From: Candidatus Omnitrophota bacterium
GTDB lineage: Bacteria > Omnitrophota > Gorgyraeia > B26-G9
DNA length: 6,452 nucleotides
Direction: 5' to 3'
NCBI GenBank assembly: GCA_028718845.1
Contig: JAQULA010000103.1
Span: 1 to 6,452, forward strand
Of this stretch, positions 1-6,452 are shown piece after piece. The notes under the pieces were generated by a model, which was given only the letters and a program-made list of their open reading frames with translations, searched no databases and was not told where the DNA came from. The translations under genes and the position numbers were made by a program. The first letter of the stretch is position 1, and every line of letters starts with the position of its first letter.

Positions 1-2068
1 TGTCCGCGCGTTTATGCAGTTCTTTCATGTCCACGCCCAATTCACGGCTCAGCGCTTCCAGCTTATCCTCGCTGTGCGGCACGAACTCATGCAGCGGCGG
101 GTCAATCAGACGGATGGTTACCGGCATGCCTTTCATAACTTCCAGGGTCGCCTTGATATCGTTTTTCACGAACACGGACAGCTCGTCCAATGCCTTCTGG
201 CGTTCTTCGATGGTCTTGCTCATGATCATCTTGCGCAGCAGGAACAGCGGTTTGTCCGATCCTTCACCGTAGAACATATGCTCGATACGGAACAATCCGA
301 TGCCTTCGGCTCCGAATTGCAGTGCCTTGGCAGCGTCCTTCGGTGTATCGGCGTTGGTACGCACTTTAAGCACACGTACTTTATCGACAAGTTTCTGAAG
401 GTCCTTGTACGCCTGATTATGTTCAATGTCGACATCAACCAGGTTCAAATTCCCCTGATAGACAAGGCCTTTTGTACCGTTCAGGGAAACCCATTCGCCT
501 TCCTTGATCACCGCGCCGCTTTTGGTTTTAAACGATTTGTGATCATCGGCGATTTCAAGATCGGCACAGCCGACAATACAGCATTTTCCCCAGCCGCGGG
601 CAACCAATGCCGCGTGCGACGTCATCCCTCCCTTGGAGGTCAGGATCGCCTGCGATTTATGCATACCGTCGACATCTTCCGGAGAGGTTTCTTCCCGGAC
701 CAGGATGACTTTTTCTCCGCGCCCGGCCCATGCCACCGCTTCTTCGGAGGTGAACACTACCCGGCCTTTGGCCCCGCCCGGACCGGCCGGTAATCCCTTT
801 GCCACCGGCTTGCTCGCCAGCTCGGCCTTAGGATCAAGCATCGGCAGAAGCAGTTCCACCAGCTGGTTCGGTCCAACCCGCATAATCGCCGTATTGGCAT
901 CGATCAGTTTCTCTTTATGCATTTCCGTGGCCATACGCACCGCGGCAACCCCGTTGCGTTTCCCGACCCGGCACTGCAGCATAAACAGTTTTCCTTTTTC
1001 AATGGTAAACTCGATATCCTGCATGTCTTTATAATGTTTTTCCAAGCGGTCCTGGATGGAGTCCAATTCTTTATAGGCCTTGGGCATTACTTTTTCCAGG
1101 GTCGGCATATGCTCGCTCTGGGCGTTTTTGGAATAGGCATTGATCGGTCCCGGGGTACGGATACCGGCTACCACATCTTCTCCCTGGGCGTTGACCAGAT
1201 ATTCACCGTAGAACTGGTTCTCGCCGTTGCCCGGGTTACGCGTAAACGCGACTCCGGTCGCGCAGTCGTCACCCATATTACCGAACACCATGCTCTGGAC
1301 ATTTACCGCCGTACCCCATTCATCCGGGATACGCTCGATACGGCGATACTCGATCGCGCGTTTGCCGTTCCAGCTCATAAATACCGCGCCTATACCGCCC
1401 CAAAGCTGTTTCAGCGGGTCTTCCGGGAAAGGCTTGCCCAGAATTTCCAAAACCAGTTTTTTAAATTCAGCCACCAGGGCTTTCAGGTCGTCGGCGGTAA
1501 GTTCGGTATCATTACTGTACCCTTTGCGTTTTTTTACTTCTTCCAGTCTTTCATCGAGCATTTTGCGCACGCCTTTTCCGCCTTTAGGCGTCAATCCCTC
1601 GGCCTTTTCCATAACCACATCGGCATACATCATGATCAAGCGGCGATAGGCATCATAGGCAAAACGCGCATTCCCGGTTTGTTCGATCAGTCCCTGCACG
1701 GTCACGTCATTAAGACCGACGTTCAGTACCGTATCCATCATCCCCGGCATAGAACGCCGCGCCCCGGAACGCACCGAAACCAGCAGCGGATTTTTCGAGT
1801 CGCCGAACTTTTTCTCCATCAATGTTTCCACCCTCGCCAGCGCCTTGGCGACCTGCGCCTTCAGCTCCGCCGGATAGGAACGTTTATTATCGTAATAATA
1901 AGTGCACACTTCCGTGGTAATCGTAAATCCCGGAGGTACCGGCAAGCGCAGCCCGGGATTCCCGGCCATTTCCGCCAGATTGGCACCCTTGCCGCCAAGC
2001 AGGTTTTTCATGCTCTCGTTACCGTCAGCTTTTCCTCCGCCGAATGAATAAACATATTTCTTTGCCAT
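1..2068 (-). CDS. ppdK: Pyruvate, phosphate dikinase (partial, C-terminus beyond the left edge)
   Basis: Cytoplasmic enzyme interconverting pyruvate + ATP + Pi with PEP + AMP + PPi. I translated the minus strand from ATG 2066-2068 and found 689 codons without a stop, running off the window. The N-terminus has the family's LLGGKGANLAEM and PPGFTITTE. The ATP-grasp region follows, with SVRSGARRSMPGMMDT, TGVAFTRNP, E353 in DIEFTI and Q365/R367 in LQCR. The swivelling domain carries GGMTSHAA, with the phosphorylated His at residue 485 and the Thr at 483 that regulated family members use. The PEP/pyruvate barrel starts with GLFRIEHMF (R594) and VTIRLIDPPLHEF (R653). About 220 residues should be missing, including the catalytic Cys near the C-terminus, so integrity of the end cannot be judged. 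Residues are offset by about +30 from the Clostridium symbiosum enzyme (recalled numbering), from several small insertions, one a Lys/Gly-rich loop at about 155-169. The gene starts 38 bases after glyS. No PPDK regulatory protein gene is visible. Family assignment is very secure. Confidence 0.97.
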   Translation of the reverse strand, partial: MAKKYVYSFGGGKADGNESMKNLLGGKGANLAEMAGNPGLRLPVPPGFTITTEVCTYYYDNKRSYPAELKAQVAKALARVETLMEKKFGDSKNPLLVSVRSGARRSMPGMMDTVLNVGLNDVTVQGLIEQTGNARFAYDAYRRLIMMYADVVMEKAEGLTPKGGKGVRKMLDERLEEVKKRKGYSNDTELTADDLKALVAEFKKLVLEILGKPFPEDPLKQLWGGIGAVFMSWNGKRAIEYRRIERIPDEWGTAVNVQSMVFGNMGDDCATGVAFTRNPGNGENQFYGEYLVNAQGEDVVAGIRTPGPINAYSKNAQSEHMPTLEKVMPKAYKELDSIQDRLEKHYKDMQDIEFTIEKGKLFMLQCRVGKRNGVAAVRMATEMHKEKLIDANTAIMRVGPNQLVELLLPMLDPKAELASKPVAKGLPAGPGGAKGRVVFTSEEAVAWAGRGEKVILVREETSPEDVDGMHKSQAILTSKGGMTSHAALVARGWGKCCIVGCADLEIADDHKSFKTKSGAVIKEGEWVSLNGTKGLVYQGNLNLVDVDIEHNQAYKDLQKLVDKVRVLKVRTNADTPKDAAKALQFGAEGIGLFRIEHMFYGEGSDKPLFLLRKMIMSKTIEERQKALDELSVFVKNDIKATLEVMKGMPVTIRLIDPPLHEFVPHSEDKLEALSRELGVDMKELHKRAD

Positions 2069-2078
2069 TACTACAACA

Positions 2079-2086
2079 TCCCCCTT
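2079..2086 (-). promoter_or_regulatory. Ribosome binding site of ppdK
   Basis: The sense strand reads AAGGGGGA, followed by a 10-base spacer to the ATG at 2068. This is a purine-rich Shine-Dalgarno-like site in the only true intergenic gap of the window, and it supports that ATG as the start. The spacer is slightly long. The 38-base gap shows no hairpin with a T-run and no convincing promoter, so ppdK is probably co-transcribed with glyS. Confidence 0.6.
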
Positions 2087-2106
2087 TCAAACGATCCAAA
2101 ATTCCA

Positions 2107-3432
2107 CTATGTCAGTTTGGTTGTTAAATAATCTTCCAATGCCTCCAGGTCAATTCTGTCCTGCTGCATGGTATCCCGGTCACGCACCGTAACCTTATGG
2201 TCCTCCAACGACTGCACATCGACGGTAACACAGTACAGCGTACCGATCTCATCCTGTCGTCGGTACAGCTTGCCGATGGCGGCAGTATCATCGTATTTTA
2301 CCACAAACTTTTTCTTTAAGCCACCAGTAATTTTCCGGGCCAGCTCCACAATATCCGGCCGGTTTTTTAATAAAGGTAAAACGGCAATCTTAAACGGAGC
2401 CAATTCCTTATTCAGCCCCAAAACCACCCGCGTCGCTCCCTTCACCTCCTCTTCACGATATGCATCCACTAAGAACGCCAGCGTCGCCCGGTCGACCCCG
2501 CCGGAAGGCTCGATAACATAGGGCAGAAACCGCCGATTGGCCGGCTGATCGAAATAAGTCAGGTCTTTACCGCTGCGCTGAGCATGCTGCGCCAGGTCGA
2601 AATCGCCGCGATTGGCGATACCTTCCAACTCGGACCATCCGAACGGGAACAGGTATTCGATATCCGTACAGCCCTTGGCGTAATGCGCCAATTCATCCGC
2701 GGCATGCTGGCGCTGACGCAGACTATCCGCGCGAATTCCCAGGCGCACGTACCAGGCAAACCGCTCGGCCACCCACCGCTCATACCATTCCCCGGCGGAC
2801 TCCGGGGTTACAAAATATTCAATCTCCATCTGCTCGAATTCCCGGGTACGGAAGGTAAAATTTCCCGGGGTAATCTCGTTACGAAAGCTTTTTCCGATTT
2901 GCGCTATACCGAACGGCAGTTTGCGGTGCCGGGCATCCAGCACGTTGGTAAAATTCACGAAGATCCCCTGGGCGGTTTCCGGCCTCAGGTAAGTGATCGC
3001 GCCATCGTCTTCTATCGGCCCAAGGTAGGTCTTGAGCATAAGATTGAACGCCCGCGGCGGATTTGCCGTCAGGTCAATCTCTTTTTTACATCCCGGGCAG
3101 GTCCGGATATTGCCTTCTCCGGGTAAATGATCGACGCGGAACCGTTTTTTGCAGTTCTTGCAATCGACCAAAGCATCGGAAAATCCGTCCACATGACCGG
3201 AGGCCTTCCAGGTTTCCGGATGCATTAAGATCGCCGCGTCCAGTCCTTCCATATCCTCGCGACCGTGCACCACGGCCTTCCACCAGGCGTTCTTGACATT
3301 ACGCTTCAATTCCACGCCGAGCGGGCCGTAATCCCAGGTGCTCGCCAGGCCGCCGTAAATTTCCGAACTCGGAAAAATAAATCCCCGCCGTTTGCACAAA
3401 GACACTATTTTTTCCATCGTCGTTTCAGACAT
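2107..3432 (-). CDS. glyS: Glycyl-tRNA synthetase, single-chain (alpha2) class II type
   Basis: Charges tRNA-Gly with glycine using ATP in the cytoplasm. The 441-residue protein (start ATG 3430-3432) matches the homodimeric archaeal/eukaryotic/Gram-positive-like GlyRS, not the alpha/beta tetramer. The N-terminus has CKRRGFIFPSSEIYGG and TWDYGPLG. A zinc-binding insertion carries CxxC pairs at residues 91/94 and 112/115. The glycine-site stretch LRPETAQGIF follows. Class II motif 2 is FRNEITP (R184, E186), and motif 3 is EPSGGVDRATLAF (R315). An anticodon-binding domain fills roughly residues 340-441. An in-frame GTG at 3436-3438 would add two residues. I prefer the ATG because GGGGTGA sits just upstream of it, whereas the GTG lies inside that purine run. 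The start overlaps the recO end by 8 bases, suggesting translational coupling. Length is close to the usual 440-470. All catalytic motifs look intact. Confidence 0.97.
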   Translation of the reverse strand: MSETTMEKIVSLCKRRGFIFPSSEIYGGLASTWDYGPLGVELKRNVKNAWWKAVVHGREDMEGLDAAILMHPETWKASGHVDGFSDALVDCKNCKKRFRVDHLPGEGNIRTCPGCKKEIDLTANPPRAFNLMLKTYLGPIEDDGAITYLRPETAQGIFVNFTNVLDARHRKLPFGIAQIGKSFRNEITPGNFTFRTREFEQMEIEYFVTPESAGEWYERWVAERFAWYVRLGIRADSLRQRQHAADELAHYAKGCTDIEYLFPFGWSELEGIANRGDFDLAQHAQRSGKDLTYFDQPANRRFLPYVIEPSGGVDRATLAFLVDAYREEEVKGATRVVLGLNKELAPFKIAVLPLLKNRPDIVELARKITGGLKKKFVVKYDDTAAIGKLYRRQDEIGTLYCVTVDVQSLEDHKVTVRDRDTMQQDRIDLEALEDYLTTKLT

Positions 3433-4186
3433 GCTCACCCCGAACTTTTTTTAAAAATTGCAGCGATTTAAAATCGCCGCCGATATGAAAATCGATAAAC
3501 CGGCGCAATACCTCTTCGAGCTCATCCGCCACCCGGGGAACCATCCGGAAATTGACGATTTTATCCAATCCGGACTTTTCAATATGCTTAATCGTCGCGA
3601 TCGTTCCCTGCAGCAGAGTATGCGCCTTCCGGTCCGCCCCAAAACAATCCGGGCAAAGCAAGCCCCCCAACACATAACTAAATCTGCTTTTATCAAACAG
3701 TTGACTGCCGCAATGCACACAACAATCAAGGCGGGGTTTAAACCCGGAAAGGTTTAAGAATTTGACTTCAAAAACCCGTGCAATGGTATGTATTGTATCT
3801 TCTTTATCCAAAAATTTCAAGAAATTCGTTAATAAAATAAAAACATCGTAGTTTTTTTCTTCAAACGGCATGGCCGTATTGGCCAGTTCCAGAAAATAAG
3901 ACGCGTAACTCAGCTTTTCGATATGCTTATCGATATTTCCGAAATGCTCGAGCAGGTCGGCCTGGCTGATAATATGCAGTTCATTCTTCCGGTTTTCGTA
4001 AAAAACGATCGTATTATAGCTTAACGGCAGGAAATTTGTCCCGAACTTACCGGCCCGGCGGCGCGCCCCCTTGGCCTGGCAGCGTATTTTCCCGAAATCG
4101 GCGGTAAAAAAACTCAGCAGGTAGCTTGTTTCGCGGTAATCGCGCCGTTCCAGGACTATCGCCTCGGTTTTATGGATAATGCTCAT
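3425..4186 (-). CDS. recO: DNA repair protein RecO
   Basis: Recombination mediator that, with RecR (and RecF), helps load RecA onto SSB-coated single-stranded DNA and anneals complementary strands. The 253-residue protein has the standard RecO layout. An N-terminal OB fold starts with IIHKTEAIVLERRDYRETS and contains LSFFTADFGKI and KGARR. A helical region carries SYASYFLELA. A four-Cys zinc module lies at about residues 155-181 (DCCVHCG and LCPDCF; C156, C159, C178, C181 are the likely ligands), and a helical C-terminus follows. Length is normal for the family (about 240-260). Its ATG overlaps the stop of the upstream kinase/phosphatase gene in an ATGA arrangement, and no clear Shine-Dalgarno precedes it, so its translation is probably coupled. 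In Firmicutes, era usually sits just before recO, but no such gene is present here. Assignment rests on the overall pattern and the zinc module. Confidence 0.95.
   Translation of the reverse strand: MSIIHKTEAIVLERRDYRETSYLLSFFTADFGKIRCQAKGARRRAGKFGTNFLPLSYNTIVFYENRKNELHIISQADLLEHFGNIDKHIEKLSYASYFLELANTAMPFEEKNYDVFILLTNFLKFLDKEDTIHTIARVFEVKFLNLSGFKPRLDCCVHCGSQLFDKSRFSYVLGGLLCPDCFGADRKAHTLLQGTIATIKHIEKSGLDKIVNFRMVPRVADELEEVLRRFIDFHIGGDFKSLQFLKKVRGEHV
3435..3441 (-). promoter_or_regulatory. Ribosome binding site deciding the glyS start
   Basis: The sense strand reads GGGGTGA two bases before the ATG at 3432, close to the anti-Shine-Dalgarno complement GGAGGTGA. It lies inside the 3' end of recO. 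Its position favours ATG 3432 over the in-frame GTG at 3438, which is itself part of this site. Confidence 0.55.
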
Positions 4187-4887
4187 AACTGCAAAATAAA
4201 GAAAATCAGACTGGTAATCCCCAGACCGACCAGCGCCCCCACCGCCACCTCTTTCAACGAATGAAAGCCGGGCCGGATACGGCTCTGGGCCACCAGGATG
4301 GACAATATCAGCACCAGCACAATCAACAGCTTACTCGATGAAAGAAACAGGGTTACCCCCCATACGGCAAACGCGATTGCCGAATGCCCGGAAGGCATAC
4401 CCCCGCGTAACGGTTTACCGCGGCCGGTTTTAGCCTTGGAAAAAAGCACGGTATTCAAAACCACCAGCAAAGAGATAAAAGTTATATGCAGCGGCTTCGT
4501 CCGGATATAATCGATACCGGTCTGCATCGCATCGCCCGGGGTACTCGATATGAACAACAGATATCCCACGAACAAGGCATTGCCCGCGGCCACCAGCACC
4601 GCGCCCGCGGCCACGTCTTTGATGATCCGGGCCAGGGGATGAAATTCGTCGGTGATCAAATCGATTATCAATTCCGCTCCGGTATTGAACATCTCCGCGA
4701 CAAACACGAAGCAAATGGTGATCAACAGCAGGATCAACTCTACTTTGGAAAAATTGAAATACAACCCCAGCAGCAGCGCGATGATCCCCAGCAAAAAATG
4801 CAGCCGCATATTGCGCTGCGTTTTCACCACATACATGAACCCTTCGATAGCGTAATTGAAGCTTTCAAACAATCTACGTCGATGCAT
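4183..4887 (-). CDS. DgkA-type lipid kinase fused to a PAP2 phosphatase
   Basis: A 234-residue integral membrane protein in two parts. Residues 1-115 match the prokaryotic diacylglycerol/undecaprenol kinase family: FNYAIEG near the N-terminus, the signature EMFNTGAE (E65, E72), HPLARIIKDVAAGAVL, and three hydrophobic helices at about 31-44, 50-65 and 93-113. Residues 120-234 match PAP2/type 2 phosphatidic acid phosphatase, with four helices (about 133-150, 169-184, 186-200, 215-233). Its motif 2 is PSGHS (H168). Motif 3 is SRIRPGFHSLKE (R203, H209), with Glu213 where Asp is usual. Motif 1 appears as K151-x6-KP where RP is usual. The likely substrates are undecaprenol/undecaprenyl (pyro)phosphate or diacylglycerol/phosphatidate, but the sequence does not decide. 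The ATG at 4887 is chosen because it begins the kinase homology; the frame stays open upstream only as a shadow of ybeY. It overlaps ybeY by 14 bases and recO by 4. A short, weak GGAAG lies upstream. Confidence 0.92.
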   Translation of the reverse strand: MHRRRLFESFNYAIEGFMYVVKTQRNMRLHFLLGIIALLLGLYFNFSKVELILLLITICFVFVAEMFNTGAELIIDLITDEFHPLARIIKDVAAGAVLVAAGNALFVGYLLFISSTPGDAMQTGIDYIRTKPLHITFISLLVVLNTVLFSKAKTGRGKPLRGGMPSGHSAIAFAVWGVTLFLSSSKLLIVLVLILSILVAQSRIRPGFHSLKEVAVGALVGLGITSLIFFILQL

Positions 4888-5314
4888 AGGCTTCCAGCAA
4901 TTCCTTTTGTTTATTATCCATCCGGCGGAACCCCGCCTGGGTTGTGTCCGTATACCCCAGCAAATGCAGCAGCCCGTGCACCAGGTACAGCGCGATTTCA
5001 TCCCGGGGGGCCAGCCCCAGCAGACCGGCCTGCCGCCGCGCCGTTTCGGTCGAAATAATGATATCGCCGAGCAATTCCGGATGCAAATCGCCGAATTTTC
5101 CGTCCGCCATGCGAAACGCCAGCACATCGGTCGGCCGGTCTTTGTGCAAATATCGTTTATTGTAAACACGCATGCTGCGGTCATCGACCAGGATCACGCT
5201 GACCTCCGTATCGTCCACACCGTGACGGCGCAGCACCATATCGGCCAGTTTTTCAAGACCGGGGCGGTTTACCCTTGTTTTTTTCTGCTGATTCTTTATT
5301 TTTATTTTGTTCAT
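4874..5314 (-). CDS. ybeY: Endoribonuclease YbeY (rRNA maturation factor)
   Basis: Metal-dependent single-strand endoribonuclease of the UPF0054 family, involved in 16S rRNA 3' end maturation and 70S ribosome quality control. The 146-residue protein starts with the typical short strand KIKIKNQQ. It has SVILVDDRSMRVYNKRYL, then KDRPTDVLAF (R60), GDIIIS, and the metal site HGLLHLLGYTD. Ligands H113 and H117 are present, but the third position is Asp123 where HGxLHLxGYDH members have His. I recall Asp at this position in Bacteroidetes-type YbeY, so this is probably a functional variant. The start is set at ATG 5312-5314 because the homology begins there; a longer ATG at 5392 would add 26 residues that only shadow the upstream gene. 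There is no obvious Shine-Dalgarno, and the start lies 62 bases inside the preceding gene. It overlaps the downstream lipid kinase gene by 14 bases. Length is typical (about 150). Confidence 0.95.
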   Translation of the reverse strand: MNKIKIKNQQKKTRVNRPGLEKLADMVLRRHGVDDTEVSVILVDDRSMRVYNKRYLHKDRPTDVLAFRMADGKFGDLHPELLGDIIISTETARRQAGLLGLAPRDEIALYLVHGLLHLLGYTDTTQAGFRRMDNKQKELLEAYAST

Positions 5315-6452
5315 AGGAGACCGGCTTAAAATCGGGGTATTCCACCCGGGTATGAAAAATTCCGTTAAGAATATGCGCAAAAACCTCGGCAATATCGTGC
5401 AGATCCTTTAAAGTCAGGTTGCAGTCATCGAGCTGTCCGTCGATAAATTTATTGTTTATGATCCGGTGGACCATGTCTTTGATTTTTTCCGGAGTCGGCT
5501 GCGGTATCGAGCGCGAAGCCGCCTCGACCGAATCCGCCAGCATGACAATCGCCGCTTCTTTCGACTGCGGCTTGGGCCCGGGATAACGGAAATCCTCCGC
5601 CTGGACGGCAGTATCCTGGTCCCCGCGCTGTTCCAAAGCGCGGTGATAAAAATAATGCACCACGTCGTTGCCGTGATGCTGGATAATAATATCGTTTATC
5701 GCTTTTCCCAGCCGGTATTTCTTGGCCAGCTCGGCCCCCTCTTTGATATGATTGATAATGATCAGACTGCTGATAGTCGGGCTGAGATTATCGTGTTTAT
5801 TTTCCGCCTGCGGCTGGTTCTCGCTGAAATAAGTCGCCATGCGCAGTTTTCCGATGTCATGGAAATACGCGCCGACCCGGGCCAGTAAACTGTTTGCCCC
5901 CACCGCTTCCGCCGCCGATTCGGAAAGATTTCCGACCACCAGGCTGTGATGATAGGTACCGGGCGCTTTTAATACCAGTTCTTTCAATACCGGCTGGTTC
6001 AAATCGGACAATTCCAGCAAACTGATATTCGTGGTAACCCCGAATACGATTTCAAAAACATTGAGCACCCCGTTGACGATAATTGCCGCAGCGATACCGT
6101 TGAGCAATCCCCATCCGCTTTCGATCACCAGCTGATTCAGGGAAACGAAATTAATCAGCCCCGAGACGATGATCGCGACCATATTGGTCAGCCCGATCAG
6201 GAACCCCGCCTTGGTCAGGTCGCGCCGGCGGCGCACATTAAGTACCGCGTAAATACTGACTACTCCGCCGGCGAGCATGATCAACAGCATATCGAACCGC
6301 AGCCCGGTCAACACGCCGATAAACATGCTTACGATAATCGTTATCATCAATGCTACCCCGGGATCGATCAGAATCGCCACCAGCATCGACATGCTTGCGA
6401 TCGGAATAAGATATAACGGCCAGCCGGCGATAATAATCGCTTTTGCCCCCAG
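5253..6452 (-). CDS. pgpH: 7TM-HD family metal-dependent phosphohydrolase, PgpH/YqfF-like (N-terminus beyond the right edge)
   Basis: The reading frame is open from the window edge to the TGA at 5253-5255, giving 399 visible C-terminal residues. The first methionine (6392) is internal, since the coding continues upstream as membrane sequence. About five hydrophobic helices cover roughly residues 5-140. They are followed by an HD domain with all expected metal ligands: H168/H169 (TYHHS), H198-D199 (YFHDIGKL), H235 (NHIKEG), H259/H260 (IQHHG) and D307 (LADSVEAASRS). HDNLSP is another family hallmark. Characterised relatives such as Listeria PgpH hydrolyse cyclic di-AMP at the inner face of the membrane; substrate here is inferred. 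The extracellular 7TMR-HDED domain and the first helices should lie outside the window. After the HD domain comes a Lys/Asn/Glu-rich tail of about 25 residues, mostly encoded by DNA shared with ybeY. The position before ybeY is conserved in many bacteria. Confidence 0.93.
   Translation of the reverse strand: MGAKAIIIAGWPLYLIPIASMSMLVAILIDPGVALMITIIVSMFIGVLTGLRFDMLLIMLAGGVVSIYAVLNVRRRRDLTKAGFLIGLTNMVAIIVSGLINFVSLNQLVIESGWGLLNGIAAAIIVNGVLNVFEIVFGVTTNISLLELSDLNQPVLKELVLKAPGTYHHSLVVGNLSESAAEAVGANSLLARVGAYFHDIGKLRMATYFSENQPQAENKHDNLSPTISSLIIINHIKEGAELAKKYRLGKAINDIIIQHHGNDVVHYFYHRALEQRGDQDTAVQAEDFRYPGPKPQSKEAAIVMLADSVEAASRSIPQPTPEKIKDMVHRIINNKFIDGQLDDCNLTLKDLHDIAEVFAHILNGIFHTRVEYPDFKPVSYEQNKNKESAEKNKGKPPRS

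Noticed and set aside
14..793. 259-codon open frame on the plus strand
   Set aside because: It lies antisense to conserved ppdK sequence and has the His/Gln/Phe/Arg-rich composition of a codon-phase shadow. The minus strand encodes the PPDK phosphohistidine and barrel motifs over the same bases.
917..2047. 376-codon open frame on the plus strand antisense to ppdK
   Set aside because: Striking in length, but it mirrors the ATP-grasp domain of PPDK, its composition is rich in His, Phe, Arg and Gln, and it has no recognisable domain. Long antisense frames arise easily from the codon bias of the real gene.
2069..2115. Promoter or terminator between glyS and ppdK
   Set aside because: A CTGACA resembling a -35 box occurs at the end of glyS, but there is no -10-like hexamer at the right distance, and no inverted repeat with a T-run is present in the gap.
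4486..5058. 190-codon plus-strand open frame opposite the kinase and ybeY genes
   Set aside because: It is antisense to two recognised genes, crosses their boundary, and shows no family motif.
4888..5184. Extended start for the kinase/phosphatase gene at 5184
   Set aside because: The added 99 residues are Cys/Trp/Arg-rich shadow sequence over ybeY. Kinase homology begins at ATG 4887.
5278..5284. A7 run on the sense strand, forming an A_AAA_AAC heptamer in the PgpH-like frame, as a possible programmed frameshift into ybeY
   Set aside because: A -1 slip here would reach a stop after two more codons and would not enter the ybeY frame; only a +1 slip would. YbeY also has its own ATG with intact N-terminal homology. 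No stimulatory structure is evident.
5315..5392. Extended ybeY start at ATG 5392
   Set aside because: The extra 26 residues are only the out-of-frame reading of the PgpH-like gene, and YbeY homology begins at the ATG at 5314.

Overview
This window is a compact, entirely minus-strand run of six bacterial housekeeping genes. It is open at both ends: the first gene enters from the right edge and the last leaves through the left edge. In transcription order the genes are a 7TM-HD phosphohydrolase of the PgpH/YqfF family (partial, right edge), the rRNA endonuclease ybeY, a membrane protein fusing a DgkA-type lipid kinase to a PAP2 phosphatase, the recombination mediator recO, the single-chain glycyl-tRNA synthetase glyS, and pyruvate, phosphate dikinase ppdK (partial, left edge). 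About 99% of the window is coding. The longest gap between genes is 38 bases (glyS to ppdK). The other four junctions overlap by 62, 14, 4 and 8 bases, so this looks like a single transcription unit with translational coupling. I see no internal terminator, convincing promoter, RNA gene, mobile element, CRISPR array or long repeat.

Region by region: 6452-5253 holds the C-terminal part of the PgpH-like protein, with its last transmembrane helices and a complete HD domain. 5314-4874 is ybeY. 4887-4183 is the DgkA-PAP2 fusion. 4186-3425 is recO. 3432-2107 is glyS. 2068-1 is the N-terminal three quarters of ppdK, with the ATP-grasp domain, the phosphohistidine domain and the beginning of the PEP/pyruvate barrel.

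The gene order resembles the well-known Firmicutes block phoH-yqfF-ybeY-dgkA-cdd-era-recO-glyQS. Here cdd and era are missing between dgkA and recO, and ppdK is appended after glyS. The genes share no single pathway. They cover nucleotide signalling or phosphohydrolysis, rRNA processing, isoprenoid/phospholipid carrier metabolism, DNA repair, translation and PEP/pyruvate conversion. This is typical of conserved core-gene clusters.

The organism is a bacterium with roughly balanced base composition. The alpha2-type GlyRS, the YbeY with an Asp third metal ligand, the DgkA-PAP2 fusion and PPDK together do not suggest Proteobacteria. They would fit an uncultured lineage such as Omnitrophota or another PVC-like or Elusimicrobia-like group. 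This is a low-confidence inference made without any database search.

I do not see a previously undescribed system here. The items most worth a second look are the kinase-phosphatase fusion with altered PAP2 motifs, the His-to-Asp change in YbeY, and the long coding overlap between the PgpH-like gene and ybeY.
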